This document shows positions 1 to 6,141 of a stretch of DNA of 27,831 bases, one piece after another. Under the pieces are notes generated by a model. That model was not told where the DNA came from and did no database searches. It saw nothing but the letters and a program-made list of their open reading frames with translations. The position numbers were made by a program, and so were the translations under genes. Positions within the stretch are counted from its first letter, which is position 1. Every line of letters starts with the position of its first letter. Source of the DNA: Nitrospira sp. UBA5699 (GTDB lineage Bacteria > Nitrospirota > Nitrospiria > Nitrospirales > Nitrospiraceae); NCBI GenBank assembly GCA_002420105.1, contig DIHJ01000068.1, forward strand, positions 22,308 through 50,138, read 5' to 3'.

Positions 1-663
1 GACACCTGGTGGCAAACGGAAACCGGCGCCATTCTCATCACGCCGCTTCCGACCGTCCCGTTGAAACCCGGGTCCGCCACCAGGCCGTTCCTGGGCATCG
101 AAGCCGACGTCGTCGACCGGGAGGGCAACAGCCTCCCCGCCAATCAGGGCGGATTCGCCGTCATCAAAAAGCCCTGGCCCTCGATGATGCGCACCATTTA
201 CAAGGATCCGGAACGCTACAAGAGCTACTGGTACACGATTCCCAACTGCTACACCGCGGGCGACGTCTGCCACAAGGACGCCGACGGCTATCTGTGGTTC
301 ATGGGCCGCGCGGACGACGTCATCAAGGTGGCGGGCAACCGGCTGGGCACCGCCGAAGTGGAAAGCGCGCTCGTCAGCCACCATGCGGTCGCGGAGGCCG
401 CCGTCATCGGCAAACCGCACAAAACCGTCGGAGAATCCATCAAGGCCTTCATCATTTTAAAACAGGGCGAGACGGAAAGCCCCGAGTTGATCCATTCGAT
501 CAAAGAGCAGGTCAAACAGGAACTCGGAAAGATCGCCGTCCCGTCGGAGATCGACATCGTCGCCTCCCTGCCGAAAACCCGTTCCGGCAAGATCATGCGC
601 AGGGTGCTGAAGGCGAAGGAGTTGGGACAGGATCCCGGCGATATTTCCACGATCGAAGAGTGA
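1..663 (+). CDS. acs: Acetyl-CoA synthetase (AMP-forming), C-terminal part, truncated by window edge
   Basis: Acetate-CoA ligase activates acetate with ATP to acetyl-AMP and then forms acetyl-CoA in the cytoplasm. The first in-frame residues are DTWWQTETG, the adenylate-binding motif of acetyl-CoA synthetases. The hinge region follows (AGDVCHKDADGYLWFMGRADD) around window residues 87-107. Near the end is KTRSGKIMRR, which carries the conserved catalytic lysine (the one controlled by acetylation in known Acs proteins). About 220 of the usual 640-660 residues are visible, so the start lies upstream of the window. One small deviation is VAGNRLGTAE, where most Acs proteins have a histidine in place of the Asn. 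Other AMP-forming acyl-CoA ligases are possible, but the WWQTETG and C-terminal ELGQDPGDIST motifs favour acetate. The stop TGA is at 661-663. Confidence 0.9.
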   Translation, partial: DTWWQTETGAILITPLPTVPLKPGSATRPFLGIEADVVDREGNSLPANQGGFAVIKKPWPSMMRTIYKDPERYKSYWYTIPNCYTAGDVCHKDADGYLWFMGRADDVIKVAGNRLGTAEVESALVSHHAVAEAAVIGKPHKTVGESIKAFIILKQGETESPELIHSIKEQVKQELGKIAVPSEIDIVASLPKTRSGKIMRRVLKAKELGQDPGDISTIEE

Positions 664-670
664 TGACGCG

Positions 671-892
671 GTGAGAGGACAGAGAAAACCGGGCGAGCCG
701 ATCTATCTGAGGCGCCACATGGTGGCGCTCGCCCTGGCGGTGGGGCTGCCGATCGTCTTATTGCAGCTCTACAAGATTTACGTGGGACCGATCGGTTTCG
801 GCGTCCAGATGGGATTCGGGGTGCTCGTCTCAGTCTTGGCAGGAATCGTCCTCTACTTTACCTACCGCTCGTCGGCGCAGAATCAACCGTAA
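671..892 (+). CDS. Small two-helix membrane protein, function unknown
   Basis: A 73-residue protein starting at GTG 671, 7 bases after the acetyl-CoA synthetase stop. GAAGAG at 655-660 could serve as ribosome binding site. A basic N-terminus is followed by two hydrophobic segments at about residues 17-37 and 43-64 and a short polar tail, so it is probably a small inner-membrane protein with both ends on the cytoplasmic side. I do not recognise the family. Its tight spacing suggests co-transcription with the upstream acs-like gene. It faces riboflavin synthase tail to tail across 37 bases. Confidence 0.65.
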   Translation: MRGQRKPGEPIYLRRHMVALALAVGLPIVLLQLYKIYVGPIGFGVQMGFGVLVSVLAGIVLYFTYRSSAQNQP

Positions 893-929
893 CGAGGCTC
901 CCCGTTCCGATTCAGACGCCGAACCGGAG

Positions 930-1583
930 TCAGAGCAATCCCCGCTTCTGGAGATAGTCCTTGTCGATGATCGGCGTCGATTTCGGCAGCTGGCTGCGCT
1001 CCTGAAGGAGCCGTTCGACGTACTTGCCGATGAGGTCTGACTCGAGATTGACCGTATCGTCCACTTGCTTGAGGCCCAGCGTCGTCACGTTGGCCGTGTG
1101 CGGAATAATCGCCACCGAGAAAGAATGATCGCCGACTTCGTTGATCGTCAGACTGATGCCGTCGACCGTAATCGAGCCTTTCGTCACGCAATAACGCAAG
1201 ATTTCAGACGGCGCTTCGATGGTGAAGAAGATCGCGTTCCCCTCCTGATGCCGGCTCCTGATCGTCCCGACGCCGTCGACGTGGCCCGCGACGAGGTGTC
1301 CCCCGATCCGCTCGTTCAGCTTCATCGCCCGCTCGAGATTCACCGGCGCGCCGGGTGCCAGCCGGCCGAGCGTCGTCACCGACAGCGTCTCGGGCGACAC
1401 GTCCACGACAAAGTCCCGCTCGCCCTTCGCTACAACGGTCAGACAGATCCCGTTGACGCTGACGCTGTCCCCGATCTTCAGGTCCCCCATGACGGTCGAG
1501 GCCAGGATCGTCATCCTCGTTCCGGCGAGAGTGCGTTCCATGGAGGTGACGGCGCCCATTTCTTCGACGATGCCGGTGAACAT
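930..1583 (-). CDS. ribE: Riboflavin synthase, alpha subunit
   Basis: Catalyses the final step of riboflavin synthesis, dismutation of two 6,7-dimethyl-8-ribityllumazine molecules, in the cytoplasm. The protein is 217 residues, normal for the family. It begins with the hallmark MFTGIVEEMG and has the two tandem lumazine-binding barrels, each with an internal repeat: SVNGICLTV in the first and GGHLVAGHVDGVG followed by TVDGISLTIN in the second. The ATG at 1583 is preceded by AAGGCGGGG. The gene follows a 38-codon membrane-peptide ORF, and the partner gene ribD lies in the same strand cluster about 3.4 kb upstream, separated by hydrolase and transporter genes. The symbol ribE follows the E. coli-style naming (ribC in some schemes). 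Confidence 0.95.
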   Translation of the reverse strand: MFTGIVEEMGAVTSMERTLAGTRMTILASTVMGDLKIGDSVSVNGICLTVVAKGERDFVVDVSPETLSVTTLGRLAPGAPVNLERAMKLNERIGGHLVAGHVDGVGTIRSRHQEGNAIFFTIEAPSEILRYCVTKGSITVDGISLTINEVGDHSFSVAIIPHTANVTTLGLKQVDDTVNLESDLIGKYVERLLQERSQLPKSTPIIDKDYLQKRGLL

Positions 1584-1593
1584 AACCCCGCCT

Positions 1594-1621
1594 TCAGCTC
1601 ACAGCCCTCAGCTGTCAGCTA
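1594..1621. repeat. Four tandem degenerate heptamers (TCAGCTN-like)
   Basis: On the + strand the units are TCAGCTC, ACAGCCC, TCAGCTG and TCAGCTA. They lie between the 38-aa ORF, whose stop codon they contain, and the ribE ribosome binding site. Short heptamer tracts of this kind occur as intergenic repeats in several bacterial genomes. Whether this one is dispersed in this genome cannot be seen from one copy. Confidence 0.5.
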
Positions 1622-1735
1622 CGATTCCTTTTTCAGAATTTGTCGAACCACATACACGAACAGGGCGATCAGCACGACCACCCCGACGGCGGCCACGACG
1701 CCGATGACCGTATCTTCCGTCGTGAACTCCCGCAT
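1619..1735 (-). CDS. 38-residue single-pass membrane peptide upstream of ribE
   Basis: An ATG at 1735-1733 opens a 38-codon frame ending at TAG (1621-1619). The peptide has an acidic N-terminus (MREFTTEDTV), one long hydrophobic segment at about residues 9-30 rich in Val, Gly and Ala, and a basic end (RQILKKES). This is the layout of a genuine single-pass inner-membrane miniprotein rather than random reading. It sits between the MFS gene and ribE with 26 bases to the MFS stop and 35 to the ribE start. GGGGCGG immediately upstream may act as ribosome binding site. Function unknown; it could also be a leader ORF for ribE. Confidence 0.5.
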   Translation of the reverse strand: MREFTTEDTVIGVVAAVGVVVLIALFVYVVRQILKKES

Positions 1736-1744
1736 GACCGCCCC

Positions 1745-1774
1745 ATTATAATGGCTTTGCCCTATGCCTGTCTC
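1745..1774 (-). promoter_or_regulatory. Possible sigma70-type promoter for the 38-aa ORF and ribE
   Basis: On the minus strand a perfect TATAAT (1750-1745) lies 18 bases downstream of GAGACA (1774-1769, 4 of 6 to consensus). The predicted start, near 1738, would be only about 3 bases before the ATG at 1735, so the small ORF would be almost leaderless. ATTATAAT is partly symmetric, so chance cannot be excluded. Confidence 0.35.
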
Positions 1775-2931
1775 ATCGTCAGCCAGAACAGGCCGGCAGC
1801 GGCCAACTGCATGGCGGCGATGATCGCAAAGGCGCCGGCATAGCTCATGTTGGCGATCAACAGCCCGGCCAGTAACGGCCCGGCGGCGTGGCCGATGTCG
1901 CCGATCGTCCCCTGCATGCCCATGCCGGCGCCGAGCGTCTTGAACTCCGAGCTATCCGCGACGAAGGCCGACGACGAGGAGGACACCACCGCCTCGCCGA
2001 ATCCGAAGCCGGCGGAGAGCAGGAGCAGCACGGCGAAGACCGAGACGTGGGGAATGCAGACGAATGTCGCCGCGCAGATCAGCAGACCGGTCATGATGAG
2101 CGGCTGCCGTCCCATCCGGTCCGAGACACGTCCCATGACCGGCTTGGACAGAAACGACGTAAGCGCCTGGACGGTGAACAGGAGCCCGACTTCACCGGGA
2201 TTCAATCCCACCGAGACGCCGTAGAGGGGCAGAAAGGCCATCAGGGCGCCGTTGGCGATCATCTTCGCCGCGTCGGTCGAACTGGTGATCAGCACTTTGC
2301 GGTTGCGCGCCACGACGACGAAGCCTTTCCACATTTCGGCCAGCACGGGAGCCCATCCTTTTTCGTGCACCCTGGGCTGGGGCGGCGTCAGATGCAGGCT
2401 GTAGAACAGGACGATGGCGACACAGCCGAACAGACCGGCGGTGACGAAGGCGGATGAAAAACCTGCCGCATAGACGAGATAGCCCCCGATGAACGGACCG
2501 AGCAGCGCCCCGGACTGGGTGCAGGCCGTGTAGGTACCCAACGCCGCCCCGCGCCGCTCCCGATAGAGTTCCGCAACCGTCGCCAAGGCGCTCGGCGCAA
2601 AGATGGCCGTCGCCAGCCCGTGAAACATGCGCAGCGCCGTGAGCAGATTCAAGTCCGACACGAAAAGGTAGACGAACGGCGGCAGGCCGAACGCCACGAC
2701 GCCGACGCGCAGCAGCATGCGTCGCCCGTAAATATCGGACAACGCCCCCGAGGGCAGCTTGAGAAAGACGCCGGTGAGGGTCGATACGGACACGATCAGG
2801 CCGATGCGTTCGGGACCTGCGCCGAGCGATTCCGCAAACAGCGCCAGAACCGGCATCCGCACCATGTTGTAGCTGATGAAGCAGAAGACGCCGATCGTGC
2901 AGAGCAGAACGAAGCTTCGCGAGGTCGTCAT
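1762..2931 (-). CDS. Major facilitator superfamily transporter (12-helix, drug-efflux-like)
   Basis: A 389-residue polytopic inner-membrane protein with about 12 hydrophobic segments. The MFS loop signature after helix 2 is clear (GALSDIYGRR, about residues 62-71), and a related loop occurs in the second half (GRVSDRMGRQ). Length and motifs fit proton-coupled efflux carriers of the multidrug-resistance type, but substrate specificity cannot be read from sequence. The start ATG at 2931 overlaps the stop of the upstream exported protein by 4 bases (ATGA), so the two are probably translationally coupled. Together with the hydrolase two genes upstream this could form an export-and-processing unit, which is inference. 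Confidence 0.85.
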   Translation of the reverse strand: MTTSRSFVLLCTIGVFCFISYNMVRMPVLALFAESLGAGPERIGLIVSVSTLTGVFLKLPSGALSDIYGRRMLLRVGVVAFGLPPFVYLFVSDLNLLTALRMFHGLATAIFAPSALATVAELYRERRGAALGTYTACTQSGALLGPFIGGYLVYAAGFSSAFVTAGLFGCVAIVLFYSLHLTPPQPRVHEKGWAPVLAEMWKGFVVVARNRKVLITSSTDAAKMIANGALMAFLPLYGVSVGLNPGEVGLLFTVQALTSFLSKPVMGRVSDRMGRQPLIMTGLLICAATFVCIPHVSVFAVLLLLSAGFGFGEAVVSSSSSAFVADSSEFKTLGAGMGMQGTIGDIGHAAGPLLAGLLIANMSYAGAFAIIAAMQLAAAGLFWLTMRQA

Positions 2932-3743
2932 GGTCTGCGACCCTCCGGCCGGCTCGCAGGGCCGGGAGGCGGGAGACCGCTCAGCGCATCCTTCAGGAAA
3001 GCGACGTCCTGCGCGGCCAGCGGGGGCGGCTCCGCGGCCTTGAGCAGGACGCGGTCGGGCCGTTGCCTCATTTCCTGGCCCAGCCGGTTGACGGTCTCGA
3101 CGCCCCTCGTCAGCTTGCGCATGACGACCCCGCCGACGAGGGGCCGAAGCAGGGACACGAGGCCGGACAGCAGGCGGTTGTCCAACTTCGTGTAGGCGAT
3201 CATCGTGCTGTCCATCGCGTCGGTCCCGTCCGGCTCTTTCACGGCATGCATGCGGAGCAGCACCACCGCCTTGCCGGACATCTGAGGGAGAAACCGCTTT
3301 CCGTGCGTCCCCTCGAGGAAGTAGATTCTCGACGTCGGATCTTCATAGACGAGTTGCACGAGTCCCTGGATGCCTTCGCCGTCCGCACCCCAATAACGCC
3401 CCGGTGCCCGCGCTTCCGCCTGATAGCGCGCGAGACCGAGACGATCGATCAGGGCCGCCGCCAGCGGCGGACGATCCAGAAGATAGCGATACATCGTCTC
3501 CGACAGGGCGGTACGGAGCGGGCCGATCTTGTTGGCGGTCGTATGGTCGCCGATGACGGATTGCAGCCGGCACGCCCAGTCGGCATCGACCCGCTCCACG
3601 GGAAACGTGACGCCCGCGTGCTGAGAGGACAGCGCGCAGGACTCGGCCCGTGCCGGTCCCGGAAACAGCCCTGTCCCGACCGCCAGGAGCAGCGCCATGA
3701 TGCCCGACTTGACGCTGCCGGGAACAGGCCGGCCCGCGTTCAT
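2928..3743 (-). CDS. Exported protein of unknown function
   Basis: A 271-residue protein with a clear signal peptide: hydrophobic core at about residues 15-27 and a cleavage site after ARA at residue 33. Two cysteines early in the mature part (C36 and C58) could form a disulfide. The middle (residues about 125-230, from LVQLVYEDPT to VNRLGQEMRQ) looks like a compact alpha/beta domain that reminds me of the lipid-binding START/SRPBCC fold, but I cannot support that from motifs. The end is rich in Pro, Gly and Arg. It is linked by ATGA overlaps to the hydrolase upstream (3740-3743) and to the MFS gene downstream (2928-2931), which argues for a shared role in the envelope. No family recognised. 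Confidence 0.75.
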   Translation of the reverse strand: MNAGRPVPGSVKSGIMALLLAVGTGLFPGPARAESCALSSQHAGVTFPVERVDADWACRLQSVIGDHTTANKIGPLRTALSETMYRYLLDRPPLAAALIDRLGLARYQAEARAPGRYWGADGEGIQGLVQLVYEDPTSRIYFLEGTHGKRFLPQMSGKAVVLLRMHAVKEPDGTDAMDSTMIAYTKLDNRLLSGLVSLLRPLVGGVVMRKLTRGVETVNRLGQEMRQRPDRVLLKAAEPPPLAAQDVAFLKDALSGLPPPGPASRPEGRRP

Positions 3744-5026
3744 GAGGCCTGTTTCGGAACCGTGACGGTAATGTGGACCGGGAACAGCTGGCGGGGATCC
3801 TGCCGCAGACGCGCCTGCCGCAGCAGCGTCTCGAGCGAGGGCTCGACGGTTCCTTCGAAGGACACCCGGCCGTTCGTGACGACCGTCAGCGGCTTCGAGA
3901 GATCGATGAGTCGATCGTTCAGGAAGAGGCTGTAGCGCCGGGCCCGCTCGGTGGTCACCTCGATGCGGTTGGCCGCCACGACGGCCGCGTCGAGTTTCGC
4001 GTACTCGCGGCGGGTGATCCGCTCGTCGCTCTTGCTGATCAGATCGTCGGAAAATACGGCGACGGGATCGGTCGTGTCCAGCCGCACCCAGTTGAACGGC
4101 TGAAAATGGCTGGCCTCGCGCACGACGGTCAGCTTGGTGGAGAACGGCTCGCGGCGCTGGCGATTCAACCAGGCGACGAGATCCGGGAGTTCCTCCCTGG
4201 GAAAATAGTGGCCGCCGGCCATGGGATGCTCGCGCTGATGTTCACGATACACGTGGGGGTAGCCGAGTTTCGTCAGCTCCCGCGAAATCGTCCGGCTCAA
4301 CTCCACCGGCATGACGCGGTCTTTTGCGCCGTGAATGATATAGATCGGCGTATTCCGCAAATTGGCAAGGAACGGCATCAGCACGTCGTCCAGCCCGCTC
4401 GCCATCGGCGCGATGCCGGCAAACAACGGCGCGTGGTGCATGCCGATCAGCCAGGCGCCGATCCCCCCGTTCGACATGCCGGTGAGGAAGATCCGGTCCG
4501 GATCGACATGATACCGGCGCCGTACCTCTTGAATCGTGGCGAGCACCAGATCCTCCGCCCGCCTGGTGAACCAGGCTCCCGCCGCATAGGTGGGACAGGC
4601 CAGCAGATACTCGTCCCCCAGCCTGGCCTGCCATCGTTCCAGGTAGGCCTCGCCGGTGAAGCCGGCGCCGTGCAGGCAGACGACGAGTCCGTACCCTTTC
4701 GACGGCTGGTAGGTCAGCGGAACGGACAGCGCCAACGGATACGCGCGGCCCTGCAGGGTGATCCGTTCGTCGGGAAGCGTCCCGATCGGCTGACTCGCAT
4801 AGACCCGTTCCGTCTGGATGATCCGGGTGACGCGCTCCACGGACGAATCGGAATGGGCCAGAATCTCGCGCAGGAGGCGGTCCGACTCTTCGCTGTCCGT
4901 CGAATCGAGGTACTGAAACACGAGGCCGGAAAGGCCGCCGGAAGCCGGTGCCGTCTGTTGGGCATATCCGGACGCTCCGCCGGCGACGGCGCAGGCAACG
5001 GTCAACGCGCACAGCCACCTGTTCAC
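3740..5026 (-). CDS. Secreted alpha/beta-hydrolase, PHB-depolymerase/esterase-like
   Basis: A 428-residue exported serine hydrolase. Residues 1-22 form a signal peptide ending in YAQ. The hydrolase core shows LVVCLHGAGF (oxyanion strand, about 114-123), the nucleophile elbow GMSNGG with Ser185, IIHGAKDRVMP with probable catalytic Asp236, and GGHYFP with probable catalytic His273. The roughly 135 residues after the core (from about 293) resemble the substrate or carbohydrate-binding-like tail of some polymer esterases. The start is GTG at 5026-5024 and overlaps the ribD stop by 4 bases (GTGA). Its own stop overlaps the next gene by ATGA. Substrate unknown: polyester, acylated sugar or peptide are all possible, as this fold is shared with prolyl oligopeptidase-type enzymes. 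Confidence 0.8.
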   Translation of the reverse strand: MNRWLCALTVACAVAGGASGYAQQTAPASGGLSGLVFQYLDSTDSEESDRLLREILAHSDSSVERVTRIIQTERVYASQPIGTLPDERITLQGRAYPLALSVPLTYQPSKGYGLVVCLHGAGFTGEAYLERWQARLGDEYLLACPTYAAGAWFTRRAEDLVLATIQEVRRRYHVDPDRIFLTGMSNGGIGAWLIGMHHAPLFAGIAPMASGLDDVLMPFLANLRNTPIYIIHGAKDRVMPVELSRTISRELTKLGYPHVYREHQREHPMAGGHYFPREELPDLVAWLNRQRREPFSTKLTVVREASHFQPFNWVRLDTTDPVAVFSDDLISKSDERITRREYAKLDAAVVAANRIEVTTERARRYSLFLNDRLIDLSKPLTVVTNGRVSFEGTVEPSLETLLRQARLRQDPRQLFPVHITVTVPKQAS

Positions 5027-6141
5027 AAGTCCCCTTCCACCACGACGTCGGCGCCGACGGTTCTGGCGACCAGCCGTTTCAGTTTCACGGCCTGGGCAAG
5101 ACGGAGCGGGCTTCTGCCGCCGATCACGCCCTTGGCGTTCCCGCCTCCCAACAACACCGGCGCCATGTACAGACGAACGTGCTGCACCAGCCCGGCCCTG
5201 AGCATTGCCGCGTTGATCTCACTGCCGCCCTCGACGAGCAGCGAGGTGATCCCGCGACGGCCGAGCTCCGCCAAGAGAGCCGCCACGGACACCCTCCCCC
5301 GTTCGCCGGGCAGCACGATCGTTTCGACGCCCTGGGTGCGGAGCGCGCGCAGCTTGGCGGCGGAGGCTCTCCGCGTCGTCGCCACCAGCGTGCGTGCGAC
5401 GTCCTGCCGGGAGAGAATCCGCGCCCGCAAGGGAATGCGCAAGGCGCTGTCGACGACGATGCGCAGCGGCTGCCGGCCGGCCGGTCGGTCGAGACGGGGG
5501 CCGGTTCTCGCGGTCAGCGAGGGATCGTCGGACAGGACCGTCCCGATTCCCACCAGCACCGCGTCCACGCCTGCACGGAGCCGATGGACCTCCCGGCGGG
5601 ACCGCATGCCCGTGATCCAGCGCGACTCTCCTGAAGCCGTCGCGATTCGTCCGTCGAGCGTCATACCGGCCTTCAGAATGACGTAGGGACGCTTCGTCCG
5701 GATCCAGTGGCGGTAGGCCTTGTTCAACGCTTCCGCCTCGCGGCGCGCCACCCCGGTCGTCACGGACAGGCCGGCCCGGCGAAGCGCCGCGAGGCCTTTT
5801 CCTTTCACCGGGGCGTTCGGATCGTTCATCGCCACGACCACGCGACGGACGCCGGATTGAACGACCGCCGGTACGCAGGGCGGGGTCCGTTTCTTGAGAT
5901 GACAACAGGGTTCGAGGGTGACGTAGAGGGTGCCGCCGCGCGCGCGCGGTCCCGCCTGGCGAAGCGCGAGAATTTCCGCATGGGGTCGCCCCGGGCGAGA
6001 ATGGAACCCCCGTCCGACGATCCGGCCCTGTTTCACCACCAGAGCGCCGACCATCGGGTTGGGACTGGTCGTCCCCCGGCCCTTCGCGGCCAGGCGAAGG
6101 GCCAGGGTCATGAACGGCAGATCCTGCGGGCGCCCGGTCAC
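5023..6141 (-). CDS. ribD: Bifunctional riboflavin deaminase/reductase RibD
   Basis: Performs two consecutive cytoplasmic steps of riboflavin synthesis: deamination of the pyrimidine intermediate and NADPH reduction of its ribosyl side chain. The N-terminal deaminase has the zinc motif HAE (54-56) and PCC (78-80) with Cys89. The C-terminal reductase begins at KAGMTLDGRIA and includes SRWITG and LVEGGSEI. I choose GTG 6141-6139, giving 372 residues, because it overlaps the ppdK stop as GTGA and places FMTLALRLAAKG where other RibD proteins start. The frame stays open upstream to 6375, but those codons lie inside ppdK and encode an Arg-rich, non-family sequence. The stop overlaps the hydrolase GTG. 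The partner riboflavin synthase is in the same cluster. Confidence 0.93.
   Translation of the reverse strand: MTGRPQDLPFMTLALRLAAKGRGTTSPNPMVGALVVKQGRIVGRGFHSRPGRPHAEILALRQAGPRARGGTLYVTLEPCCHLKKRTPPCVPAVVQSGVRRVVVAMNDPNAPVKGKGLAALRRAGLSVTTGVARREAEALNKAYRHWIRTKRPYVILKAGMTLDGRIATASGESRWITGMRSRREVHRLRAGVDAVLVGIGTVLSDDPSLTARTGPRLDRPAGRQPLRIVVDSALRIPLRARILSRQDVARTLVATTRRASAAKLRALRTQGVETIVLPGERGRVSVAALLAELGRRGITSLLVEGGSEINAAMLRAGLVQHVRLYMAPVLLGGGNAKGVIGGRSPLRLAQAVKLKRLVARTVGADVVVEGDL

Noticed and set aside
895..929. Possible bidirectional terminator between the convergent genes
   Set aside because: The complementary bases found (CCGATTC against GAACCGG-type pairs) do not form a convincing continuous stem.
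3773..5686. 637-codon + strand frame across the hydrolase and ribD genes
   Set aside because: Antisense shadow of two well-supported genes; Arg/Pro/His-rich and without motifs.
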